Assembly: GCA_947496705.1 (NCBI GenBank)
Contig: CANMDW010000013.1
Location: forward strand, 62,001 to 126,000
Reading direction: 5' to 3'
Source: an uncultured Aquimarina sp.
GTDB lineage: Bacteria; Bacteroidota; Bacteroidia; Flavobacteriales; Flavobacteriaceae
DNA: 64,000 nt
The position numbers and the translations under genes are program-made. The notes beneath the pieces are model-generated. The model made no database searches. It was given only the letters and a program-made list of their open reading frames with translations, and had not been told where the DNA came from. Of the stretch, positions 16,117-25,023 are shown one piece after another. Each line of letters starts with the position of its first letter. Positions within the stretch are counted from its first letter, which is position 1.

Positions 16117-18450
16117 CTAGAAGATCATAATTTTGTTTCTTTCAATCTGATTATTGGTTTCAAACACACAAATATAAATGCCCGGCTTTAATTCGGAAAC
16201 ATCTATTTCCTTTGTGTGCACACCTTTAGTTTGATCTAAATCTTGAATAAGATCCTTTACTACTACTGTCCCAGAAAAATCTGTCAATGTTATTCTAACT
16301 TTTGAACTCACTTGCAAATTATAACTAATCGTAAACTTTTCGTTTGTTGGATTGGGATATATACTTTTTATGTGTATTTTTTTTTCTGATTCAACTGGGT
16401 TATTTACTAATTCATCATTGAATAATGATGCCCTACTGCTAAAATTATTTCGCTCAGTTGTATTATATAACGCGCTCTGACAAAAACTAGTAATTTCATT
16501 TCCATTGAGTGGTCTACTAGAAGAATTACACCCATTGGGTAATGCAATTTTGAAAGAACTTTTTCTAATTGTTGTACCTGGCTCCACATCAATACTCTCT
16601 CCTGCACTGATTTGTGCATCTTCTACATTATACGAAGTATCAATAAGAACTTTTTCCCAGGCTCCTAAGGTTCCATTTACAGTATAGTTAAGTGTTAATT
16701 CATTCTCAAATCCAGTTAGTGTACCATCCATGTAATCAATTGGTAGTTGAGAATAATCTGCACCAACTATTTTGACAGGATATTTTGTAACAAGTAATAC
16801 ATTGTCATCATCAGGGCTAGCATTTTCTTTCTCTAAATTCATAACAAATTTAATGTACGCCTTCACTTCTTTATGTCCCCTAGTGGTTCCTCTTATGGCT
16901 AATTGCCCCAAACAACCAAGTGGAACATATCTGGTTCTAACACTTTTTTCACTGACTTTTATTAATTTGTCAGGCTCCCAAAAAATTGAATGTGGCCAAT
17001 CAAATTCGACCTCAATACAGGCTAGTATCTCACCATTAGTTCTTAAATCTGATGCTGGATTTATTACATACTGTATTATTTCATCTTCCGCTAATCGATA
17101 ATTGAATCTTGTCCAAGTCATATCAGGTTCTCCACCAGGGTCGCCTATAGTAGTACCTCTAGAAACTCTCTCATACATATTAGGAGTTTTAATAAGATTA
17201 AACACTCCTAAAACTTCGTTGTAATAAGGATATTGAGATTCATCTAAACATTTAACATTTTTGGAACCCGGTGTATTAAAATTAATTTCAGAAAAAGGAT
17301 ATGTTGCAATCAAACTCCCATCAAGAGTTACATCGGCTTGAATTGCCATTGGCATAACCTTAACGGTTTGAGGCCCGGATTTACCTCCTCCTGTAAAAAA
17401 ATTGACTAAATCTAAACCAGCAGCAATAAAAGGAACTGCTTTGAGCCCTCCTTTTAAAATTTTACTTCCGTTAAATAATGTTCCAAGTGTACCAAGACCT
17501 CTTACAGTATTCGCAGCGTCAATTTTACCTTCAGATTCTAGTGATTCTGGAGTGTCTTCTGGTTTTACATCAATAACTTCTAATTGTTGCTTCACAAATT
17601 TGTTTACACTAGAATATGATTTTGCCGCTTTTTTACCACTTTTAAGAAGTCCATCAAACGAAAAACCATTTTCTTTTACTTTAGTTTCTCCATCTTCAAT
17701 AGTAGTAATAGTACCTTCAATAGCGCCAGACAAAGTAATGACCGATTCATCAATTAAAAAAACCTGAATCAACATCCCGGAACGGTAAAAACAAGAACAT
17801 GGGTCATATGCCATCTTAAAATCTGCATACATCCATTTTATACCATCATTATTGTATTGTGCTATTGCGGTCTGAGTAGGAATAGATAATTCTTCATCTA
17901 ATATAAATCTATCTAGTGCAAACTCTTCAGAACTATTGCTTAATACAGAAGATAGTGTTTCAGACACATTTCCATCAAAAGTGACTCTAATTCTGGCTCC
18001 ATTAAACCCCTGAACTTCATCACCGGCAAGCATAACACGTAAAACACCCGTATACTTATTATATAACACTATAGAAACAAATCCTACAGCAGTCGGACTT
18101 GGATTACCATCATCTTCGTAGCCATTTGTGTATTTAATAAGTTCCCAGCCGTCTTTTGGCAATCTATCTTTATTGTCTAAAAAAACTGACACTGCAGAGT
18201 TATTATCCTGATAAAAAGGCGATATGATCTGTTGATCATTGGTCAAACTCGAATTTATAGGAAATGTTGTCGCTGTCCAATCGAAGAAAGTGTTTGTTTT
18301 CTCAGGTCTTTCAGTATTTATTGGTGCTTCAGGATTCGTAGTAATTCCTTTGGATTTGCTGGGGTCACAACCACTACACTGGGCAACCGCAACTTGCGAG
18401 GAAACAAAGGTTCCAATAACTATAATTAATTTTATTAGTATTGATTTCAT
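16117..18450 (-). CDS. Secreted protein with type IX secretion C-terminal sorting domain
   Basis: The 777-residue chain has a signal peptide (1-23, ending VAQC), a long beta-rich body with no family I recognise, and a C-terminal ~80-residue domain. That domain starts IYPNPTNEKFTISYN and ends in KIMIF, as in type A sorting domains of the type IX secretion system, so the protein should be delivered to the cell surface or medium. A hydrophobic Gly-rich stretch near residues 325-365 (LKGGLKAVPFIAAG, then FFTGGGKSG) is unusual for a soluble protein and may be a buried helix or membrane-inserting segment. It is followed by its own terminator and preceded by 67 bp, so it may be read with the two genes upstream of it. 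Confidence 0.8.
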   Translation of the reverse strand: MKSILIKLIIVIGTFVSSQVAVAQCSGCDPSKSKGITTNPEAPINTERPEKTNTFFDWTATTFPINSSLTNDQQIISPFYQDNNSAVSVFLDNKDRLPKDGWELIKYTNGYEDDGNPSPTAVGFVSIVLYNKYTGVLRVMLAGDEVQGFNGARIRVTFDGNVSETLSSVLSNSSEEFALDRFILDEELSIPTQTAIAQYNNDGIKWMYADFKMAYDPCSCFYRSGMLIQVFLIDESVITLSGAIEGTITTIEDGETKVKENGFSFDGLLKSGKKAAKSYSSVNKFVKQQLEVIDVKPEDTPESLESEGKIDAANTVRGLGTLGTLFNGSKILKGGLKAVPFIAAGLDLVNFFTGGGKSGPQTVKVMPMAIQADVTLDGSLIATYPFSEINFNTPGSKNVKCLDESQYPYYNEVLGVFNLIKTPNMYERVSRGTTIGDPGGEPDMTWTRFNYRLAEDEIIQYVINPASDLRTNGEILACIEVEFDWPHSIFWEPDKLIKVSEKSVRTRYVPLGCLGQLAIRGTTRGHKEVKAYIKFVMNLEKENASPDDDNVLLVTKYPVKIVGADYSQLPIDYMDGTLTGFENELTLNYTVNGTLGAWEKVLIDTSYNVEDAQISAGESIDVEPGTTIRKSSFKIALPNGCNSSSRPLNGNEITSFCQSALYNTTERNNFSSRASLFNDELVNNPVESEKKIHIKSIYPNPTNEKFTISYNLQVSSKVRITLTDFSGTVVVKDLIQDLDQTKGVHTKEIDVSELKPGIYICVFETNNQIERNKIMIF

Positions 18451-18517
18451 TTGATTTAGGTTTTAAAAGAAAATTAATATTAAGAAACTATTCTACGTCG
18501 CTATTTTGAGTATATAT

Positions 18518-20077
18518 CTACCGTTTAGCAAAATACTGGTTATGGACTTTTAGCGCTTCAAAAGATTTTTGTAACTGATCACTTTCTTCGTGTAATTGAA
18601 TTATATACAAGGTTAACTCTTCAATTTTTTCGAGTAGCGCTATTTGAAGTTCCTCAATGTTTACCTTTTGAGATGTTTCAATTTCTTTGGCAGGTTTAAC
18701 ACCAGGAAGATGTTTGTTTTTTGTGATAAACTTTTCTAATTCTGACAATGAAAGTAAAGAATAATCTGGCTCAAATACGTAGTCCGGCCATGGTTTAACA
18801 AGTTTTATTCCTAATCGTTCTGCTTGTATTTTTCCAGAAACACTTAACAGCACACCATTTTTATTATAATCTGTCCATCCTATAGCAACATTCCCATTAC
18901 TATGAATTTTCATGATATCTCTTCGATTCATTGTAAAAACAATATTGTCATTTTCTGGAAAACCGAAATAATTGGTTAGATATTTTTCATCGGTGAAAAA
19001 GCGCCCTTTTAAAATCACATCATTTGAAGCCACACTACTAATCAAATCATCTGAGGATATTACTTTTCTATTATTAACAACTAATTCCTGTTGAATTGAC
19101 AAATCTGGGGTAGAAATTTCAGGATCTACTTTCATACCGCGATACTCTACTTCATTGCTATTCTCTATAGAAGCAATAAGTTCACGGTTACTCTTTTGTG
19201 TATTATCAATCTGAAAAATGTAGCGTGTAAGTTCTTCAACTTTTTTAAGTAAAACGCCGCTCAATTCTGATACATTTATCTCAGCTTTTTCTTGCATTGT
19301 ATGCGCTGGAAGTAAATCAGGTAAGTGTTTATTAGCAGAGATGAATTTTTTCAGATCGTTCAAAGGCAATAGTTTGTAATTTTTCTTAAACACATAGTCT
19401 GGCCATTGACTTTGCAATTTCGTTCTAGCCTCTTCGGCATAGGTTACTCCTCCTACACTTAGAACTCCCCCAAGCCCTCTCTTTTCTCCGATCACAACAC
19501 TGTTTCCTCCAACGCGCATTCTCTCCTTACCCGATGTTTTTAAGCTTATAATAGAAGGTTCAGAAAAACTGATGCTAGTATCGGTATCATCAATATTTTG
19601 AAAAGAATCAGCATATATCTCGGTATAATCAATAACATCTGCTTCAACCAAATAACCATATATTTCGATTTCATCAATGTCTAGGCGATCTTCATTATAA
19701 TACAGTCTTATTTGTAAACTCTTGGTATTCCTCCTTATATATTCTGTTTTAATTTTATTAGATCCGTACCCTCTAACATCCCAGTCATCACCATCAATCC
19801 AAAATTCAATTTCTCCATCATTAAAACGTGCTGTAAAATGTGATACGTAGTAGGTTCCCGGGAATTGCACATTGAGTATCATTGATGTAGAATTGGGTAG
19901 AAAAGTACAACCAGGAGCTTCAATAGAACCGTCGAATAAACAGGTTATATCACCTTCGTAATCAAGTGCATAAATTGAAGCATCATTGGTAATGGATCTA
20001 ACGGTTTGTGCTCTTCCATTGTTATGTATAAAACATAAGAAAAAGCCTATACTTAGTAATTGATAAATTGATTTCAT
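18518..20077 (-). CDS. Secreted protein with N-terminal beta-sandwich and two tail-fibre-like modules
   Basis: A signal peptide (1-23) is followed by a beta-sandwich of about 125 residues. Two copies of a module about 90 residues long come next, near residues 205-295 and 415-510. Each starts with a LSVxGxxxAE element and continues WPDYVF, LxxLxxFIxxNKHLP and an amphipathic helix with LLxKxEELTxYI. This module is common in Bacteroidota surface proteins annotated as tail-fibre or cell-wall-anchor proteins. The helices probably trimerise or pack as a coiled coil. There is no type IX sorting domain. The neighbouring gene at 20186-21130 encodes a shorter version with one module. Function unknown; adhesion or display is inferred. 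Confidence 0.7.
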   Translation of the reverse strand: MKSIYQLLSIGFFLCFIHNNGRAQTVRSITNDASIYALDYEGDITCLFDGSIEAPGCTFLPNSTSMILNVQFPGTYYVSHFTARFNDGEIEFWIDGDDWDVRGYGSNKIKTEYIRRNTKSLQIRLYYNEDRLDIDEIEIYGYLVEADVIDYTEIYADSFQNIDDTDTSISFSEPSIISLKTSGKERMRVGGNSVVIGEKRGLGGVLSVGGVTYAEEARTKLQSQWPDYVFKKNYKLLPLNDLKKFISANKHLPDLLPAHTMQEKAEINVSELSGVLLKKVEELTRYIFQIDNTQKSNRELIASIENSNEVEYRGMKVDPEISTPDLSIQQELVVNNRKVISSDDLISSVASNDVILKGRFFTDEKYLTNYFGFPENDNIVFTMNRRDIMKIHSNGNVAIGWTDYNKNGVLLSVSGKIQAERLGIKLVKPWPDYVFEPDYSLLSLSELEKFITKNKHLPGVKPAKEIETSQKVNIEELQIALLEKIEELTLYIIQLHEESDQLQKSFEALKVHNQYFAKR

Positions 20078-20185
20078 ATTTAATTAGGTTTAAGAATAGT
20101 TAGTTTGCAGGAAAAAGTTTAAGTAATCTTTATATATCCAATAAATCGGTATAAATTGTACGAGTACATTATACGGATACATAAT

Positions 20186-21130
20186 TTATTCTTCCATTTT
20201 TTGAACTCTTTTAGTCTTTTGAAGCGCTTCGAGTTTAGTTGCCTGATTTTTTCTTTCATTTTCTAAATCAAGTACGTAGAGTGTTAATTCTTCCACTTTT
20301 TTAAGAAGCATTGTATTTAGCTTACCTACTTCAAAATATCCTGCAGCAGCAGCGATTTCATTTTCAGAAGGAATATCTGGCAGGTGTTTGTTTTGAGCTA
20401 TAAAATTCTTCAAATCAGAAAGTGACAGCAAATTATAATCAGGCTCAAATACATAGTCCGGCCATAAATTATCAGGTTGAACTTCTAATTGTTCAGTATA
20501 CATTTTTCCAGCAACATTAAGTATTCCACCTCCATTATCAGAAGCGGTTCCTATATTAACTGACCCCTTTGCAGAGGAAATCATCATACCATCTTTGTTA
20601 TTAGTTCTAAAACGTAATTTTTCACTTGTTGCATAGCTTATTTCAGATCCAAGGTATTTTCTCGAACGTAATTTACCTGCTGCTAAATCAGGCTGTCCAT
20701 ACCCGTAAACTTCTATTTCTTTAACATTTAGTTGGTCACTATTGTCTTGCATAATAAGCTCAAGAGTTTTAGCATCATACCTGATATCCATTCTAACTGT
20801 AAAATCCCCGGGTCCTCCACCAGTTTCCCAGCCATCACTAGCATAATTGTCTGCTATAACGCTAACTTCAAAATCTACAAATCTAAATATAATATGAGAA
20901 ATATAGTAACTAGATGGAAATGTCATTTTTAGCCTGATATTTGAACTATGAATTAGCGAGCATCCGGGTTGTGAAATGCTTCCGTCAAATAAACAATCAA
21001 AAGAACCAGTATAATTGGTAGAGGTCAATGTGGCTTCAGGATCAATTCGTTTTATTGTTTGTGACAATCCTTGGTAAGATACATGGATGAAGATAAAAAT
21101 AAAGACATAAAAACAGAAAAAGTGTTTCAT
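20186..21130 (-). CDS. Secreted protein with N-terminal beta-sandwich and one tail-fibre-like module
   Basis: This 314-residue protein is a paralogue of the neighbour at 18518-20077. It has a signal peptide (1-24), the same beta-sandwich, ending in an IEVYGYGQPD segment near residue 140, and one tail-fibre-like module (WPDYVFEPDYNLLSLSDLK, then NKHLPDIP and LLKKVEELTLYV, about residues 215-295). The C-terminus is a charged helix. The two genes are 108 bp apart and look like a tandem duplication in which the longer one gained a second module. Function is not known. Confidence 0.7.
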   Translation of the reverse strand: MKHFFCFYVFIFIFIHVSYQGLSQTIKRIDPEATLTSTNYTGSFDCLFDGSISQPGCSLIHSSNIRLKMTFPSSYYISHIIFRFVDFEVSVIADNYASDGWETGGGPGDFTVRMDIRYDAKTLELIMQDNSDQLNVKEIEVYGYGQPDLAAGKLRSRKYLGSEISYATSEKLRFRTNNKDGMMISSAKGSVNIGTASDNGGGILNVAGKMYTEQLEVQPDNLWPDYVFEPDYNLLSLSDLKNFIAQNKHLPDIPSENEIAAAAGYFEVGKLNTMLLKKVEELTLYVLDLENERKNQATKLEALQKTKRVQKMEE

Positions 21131-21531
21131 TTTAGTAAGGTTTTAAGAGTGAGTAAACATATTGGTTGTCTTATAAATTTAAAATTAACTTCTATTCTTT
21201 CACATAGTCTTAATAAATATTTAACTAATTTAACAAGTTGATTATTGGTACTATTAATAGTTAACAGAAATACTATTAATAAAACATTATTAATGTAGAT
21301 TAAAATGACAGAAAGTCTAGCAACCTTCTCCTCAAAGCCTCCTAACGTCATAGAACACTCGAAAACGAAATGTTAAACCCGAATTCTAAGACATTGCTTC
21401 ACCGTAACATAAAGTTTCTAACCTTGTTGTGCAGCAACAAAGCCTAAATTGCATAGTGGTGAATTTATTATCCCATCACCAACCCTTCGCTTTGAATTCC
21501 TGCTTACACAGTGACAACGAACAAAAAAAGA
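21131..21531. other. 401-bp intergenic region, no gene recognised
   Basis: A short minus-strand frame overlaps the neighbouring gene's start but has neither signal nor family features, and I do not call it. Small inverted repeats are present (GGTGA/TCACC at about 21459-21481; TTGTTG/CAACAA near 21424-21440), which may help end transcription of the GH36-like gene. No clear promoter was identified for the gene starting at 21130. Confidence 0.45.
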
Positions 21532-23595
21532 TTATTCTATCAAAAACACCCCATAGCTAAATCGCTTAGGTGAATTAATTTTGATGTGGTTTAAGTCATT
21601 ATCCTCTTGAAGTATAATCATCATATCCCCAAAAACACGGTTAAAGACAGTATTCGACTTTAGACATGGCAAGTTCAGCTTGTAGGTATCTTGTTCTGAA
21701 AATTCCCGATACCAAAGAATGTGCTTAGGAACCCCATTTTGAAATGCAATAAAGCCCGTATGTGAAAATCCATTAGGTTTTTCTCCTAATGGCAGCACGA
21801 CAGAGGTATGCAAGGCAATTGAAATCTTTTTATAGGATTCCAGTTGTTTTTGAAGTTCTTCAATATTGGTAAGATTGCTTACTTCCATCCAGGCCAGAGG
21901 TTGACCTACCAAAGTGATGGCACTAGTATAGGTAAGCGGAATACCGCCCGGTGCCAAAACATCATCTTTAGGATATTTTTTTGGATTACGTGTATTGTTC
22001 AAAAACTCGATCTGCAATCGTTCTGTAGGCACATACGCAGACAACTGCCACAAATTGCGAAGGGTTCTATGCGGATAATAATTCCCCCAATCGGTATACC
22101 GGTTTTCAAGAAATATATTGCCAAATTCGTTGAAATAGTGATATCCAACCCGATGCCCTGCGGTAACATCCATATTAAAAGTTACCTCCCCCAGGGTTGT
22201 AGTCATCACCTTGGTAAACAGTTTACGTAAATTAATTTCGGATTGCTTATTGGCAAAAGACATTCCGTCGATTTTAAAAACTTTGATACCGTGTGTTTTG
22301 TAATAATCTATCAATATATCGGCATCGCGCTCCCAAAGGTCATAGCTATTTGCTTTACTCGGATTGAACCACAAACATATTTCTACATTTTTCTTTTTTG
22401 CTGTTTTGATGATGGTTTCAAAACCATTAGGAAAACGTTCTGGATGCGGTTGCCAATCTTTGGTGCTCCAATCATCCCATTTTTTACCGGCTTTTGAGGC
22501 TGAATTTCGTGATAATCCTGTTTGCCAACCATCATCTAGCTGTAGATGACTAATCCCTATTTTTGAAGCCTGCTCTATTTCCTTCAAAATAAAAGCTTCG
22601 TTCATTCTACTGTCTTTACTTCGATCTCCCCAGGTATTGGCAAGAATCATTCCATCACGTGCAGGAATATATTTTCTGAGCTGCTTCTGGTACTCCAACA
22701 ATGCTTTCTGTAATGCTCTTTTATCCGATCTGGATAATCCGATAGCGTATCCATATCCTTGTACCCATTCATTATTCAGATCCTGAGGAGAAATACCTAC
22801 TCCATGTACTGTAATATTTTTATGATCAATCTGAAAATCGTAACCGGAATAATACTGCTGGCTATAATCAATCGGAGCCTCTTTGATCAGAAAAAAACCA
22901 ATATCTTTTTGCGGATGCGTTGCCAACAGCACATTGCCCTGGTGGTTTTCTTTTTTCCGATACGGAAGGGTCTCTTTTTCGAAAACCAGGTTGTCATGAT
23001 GGTCGGTAGCTTCTTTGAAAGAAACGATAGTAGTTTTCCAATGGTTGCCATCGAAAGGAACACTTGCTATCCTTTCTGAGTCTGTTTCATCATTTTTGTT
23101 GTCTTTTTCGATCATTTGAAGTGCTGTCTCATCATTAGCGATCCATGTTGAAGCTTTGGCTTTCCCTTTCAGGAAATAGGTATGAGAAATAGCAGCAGCT
23201 TCAGTATATATTTTGATGCGGTGTTTTACTTCAAGGTCTGCTAATCTGAAGTAAATTGAAATCTCCTTGTGTATATGTTCATTCGGGAATGTACGTTTCT
23301 CGGTAATTTCTATTTTGGCATCGGTTGCTACACGTGCTTCTCCCGGAAGTATTACATTGGGTGTTTGATTTGTAAGAAAGTTAAGTTCCCGATTATTTTT
23401 TTTGTTTTTGGCACTTTTCAGAACAATATTGCCCTGGTTCCAATAATAGGTGAAACATACCTGTTTATTTTCCAGATATAGGGTATCTTTTTCAAGATAT
23501 GCCTTTACCTCAACCAATGCGTTCTGCCCGTTAACACTAAAAAAACCGGTAAAAAGGAGCAGAAAGCTAATAATACAATACTTTTTTAACCACAT
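21532..23595 (-). CDS. Exported GH36-like (clan D) glycosidase, alpha-galactosidase type
   Basis: A signal peptide (1-23) leads into an N-terminal beta-supersandwich (about 24-310), a TIM-barrel and a C-terminal beta domain. Barrel motifs fit clan GH-D: QLDDGWQ near residue 347 and FKIDGM with the probable nucleophile Asp443. The ENRYTDWGNYY segment near residue 505 may carry the acid/base. Activity on alpha-linked galactose or a related sugar is inferred, not certain. The gene starts 10 bp after the phosphatase gene at 23606-24907, so they form a two-gene unit. A second copy of its last ~155 codons survives in the chimeric pseudogene at 15.1-15.6 kb. Confidence 0.8.
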   Translation of the reverse strand: MWLKKYCIISFLLLFTGFFSVNGQNALVEVKAYLEKDTLYLENKQVCFTYYWNQGNIVLKSAKNKKNNRELNFLTNQTPNVILPGEARVATDAKIEITEKRTFPNEHIHKEISIYFRLADLEVKHRIKIYTEAAAISHTYFLKGKAKASTWIANDETALQMIEKDNKNDETDSERIASVPFDGNHWKTTIVSFKEATDHHDNLVFEKETLPYRKKENHQGNVLLATHPQKDIGFFLIKEAPIDYSQQYYSGYDFQIDHKNITVHGVGISPQDLNNEWVQGYGYAIGLSRSDKRALQKALLEYQKQLRKYIPARDGMILANTWGDRSKDSRMNEAFILKEIEQASKIGISHLQLDDGWQTGLSRNSASKAGKKWDDWSTKDWQPHPERFPNGFETIIKTAKKKNVEICLWFNPSKANSYDLWERDADILIDYYKTHGIKVFKIDGMSFANKQSEINLRKLFTKVMTTTLGEVTFNMDVTAGHRVGYHYFNEFGNIFLENRYTDWGNYYPHRTLRNLWQLSAYVPTERLQIEFLNNTRNPKKYPKDDVLAPGGIPLTYTSAITLVGQPLAWMEVSNLTNIEELQKQLESYKKISIALHTSVVLPLGEKPNGFSHTGFIAFQNGVPKHILWYREFSEQDTYKLNLPCLKSNTVFNRVFGDMMIILQEDNDLNHIKINSPKRFSYGVFLIE

Positions 23596-23605
23596 AAAGG
23601 AATGC

Positions 23606-24907
23606 TTAATCAGATAAAGGTAATTCTTTTAATGTATTGGCCGCTTTTTTTTGCTTTACGAGGTCAAAATGATCAAATAACCGATTATCAAGAGTATACG
23701 CCTTAAAGTTTAATGTATTTTTATCGACCGTAATCACTTGATACAATTGAATATTCTCTCCTTTTTTATCCATCCAGGGATGATTGCTTAGGGAATACAT
23801 TTTTCTTCCACTCACAGAAACGACATAGGTGGTACCCGAATCTTCATTCCATGTTCCTAATCCTGAGTTTACCTTATTTCCGCGGCCATACACATGATCG
23901 TGGCCCTGCAATACCAGATCTACCCTATATTGATCAAATAGAGGTTTCCAATGTTGCAAAATAGCATCATTTGCCCTACCCCTGGCAGCCGAGATCACCG
24001 GGTGATGAAAGAAAACAATGACCCACTGCTTTGTATTGGTTTTTAATATGTTTTCTAACCATGTTTTTTGATCTTCAATACCTTTATTAGAATCCAGGCA
24101 GATGATTCTGCAATTGAGGTAGTCTACAAAATAGGTGCGATCTTCAAAACCTTTGGGCCCGTTATCGGGAAAGTTAAATTGTGGATCCCACAGGTTGGTA
24201 ATGCCGGTTTTATGCCCGGTGCTATCTTTTACATATTCATGATTTCCCAATGTTGCGATTGTTGGGATCATTTTGGGAATAAAACCACTAGCTTCAAACC
24301 ATTCTCCCCATTCATAATTATTTTGAGAGTGATTGATCATATCTCCTGCATGTAATGCAAATCTGGCATTGGGTGCTTTTTTGAAGGCCTCTCGGATGGC
24401 TCTGGACCATAACGGAAAAATATCATTCTGGGCATCGCCCATATACAAAAACTGAAAAGGTTTGGTAAATTGTTCTTCTGATGTTTTAAATTGTATCCAC
24501 TCACTCCAATAGGTGCCATTACCTACGCGATAGGCATAAAAAGTGTTGGGAGTAAGGTTTTCAAATTTCACTTTGTGATAACTAACTTGTTCATTTTCCA
24601 AAGAAGTTACTTTTGTTGTTGTTGCAACTTTTTTTAATGCTTTTTTATAAAAATCAAACTGCGGTTCTACTTTGGCTATTTGTGCGATTCCCTGGCTCAC
24701 GGTGCTATCGGTTCTCCAGGTGATCATGATTTCTCTGGAAGGATCTTTGGTAAGTGTTAATACTATCCTATCGGGTCTTGGTGATGCTTTATAATCAATA
24801 TGCTGTGTGATAGGTGGCAGGTTCTTTTCCAGCATTTGGGCATACCCATAATAAGGTGGTGCAATACACAAAACACTACAAAATAAGATCACAAAAGAAA
24901 GGCGCAT
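23606..24907 (-). CDS. Purple-acid-phosphatase-like metallophosphoesterase, exported
   Basis: A signal peptide (1-24) precedes a fibronectin-III-like domain (about 45-150, ending in FYAYRVGNGTYWS) and a calcineurin-like core. Metal-binding motifs appear in order: YMGDAQ, HAGDMINHSQ, LGNHEY, FFHHPV and QGHDHVYGR. This arrangement is that of purple acid phosphatases. It should release phosphate from a phosphoester outside the cytoplasm. It is the first gene of a unit with the GH36-like glycosidase and starts just after the terminator at 24952-24994, so it has its own promoter. Confidence 0.85.
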   Translation of the reverse strand: MRLSFVILFCSVLCIAPPYYGYAQMLEKNLPPITQHIDYKASPRPDRIVLTLTKDPSREIMITWRTDSTVSQGIAQIAKVEPQFDFYKKALKKVATTTKVTSLENEQVSYHKVKFENLTPNTFYAYRVGNGTYWSEWIQFKTSEEQFTKPFQFLYMGDAQNDIFPLWSRAIREAFKKAPNARFALHAGDMINHSQNNYEWGEWFEASGFIPKMIPTIATLGNHEYVKDSTGHKTGITNLWDPQFNFPDNGPKGFEDRTYFVDYLNCRIICLDSNKGIEDQKTWLENILKTNTKQWVIVFFHHPVISAARGRANDAILQHWKPLFDQYRVDLVLQGHDHVYGRGNKVNSGLGTWNEDSGTTYVVSVSGRKMYSLSNHPWMDKKGENIQLYQVITVDKNTLNFKAYTLDNRLFDHFDLVKQKKAANTLKELPLSD

Positions 24908-24951
24908 CGTTTTTAATTTACGGTTTATAAGGTTATGATCTCCTACAATGA

Positions 24952-24994
24952 ATGTAAAAAAGGGGTGTATCTAAATAAACACCCCTTTTTACAT
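24952..24994. terminator. Strong, probably bidirectional terminator ending the receptor operon
   Basis: The arms 24952-24968 and 24979-24994 pair over 16 bp with one bulged A (core GGGGTGT / ACACCCC). A-runs on one side and T-runs on the other give a U-tract in both directions. It lies 30 bp beyond the stop at 25024 and separates the TonB-receptor operon from the phosphatase-glycosidase unit. Confidence 0.85.
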
Positions 24995-25023
24995 ATTGAG
25001 AACAAAAACCAATCTACTAGTTT

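Noticed and set aside
21127..21351. 74-codon minus-strand frame upstream of the tail-fibre-like gene
   Set aside because: Overlaps the neighbour's start by 4 bp but has low-complexity AT-rich composition and no recognisable features.
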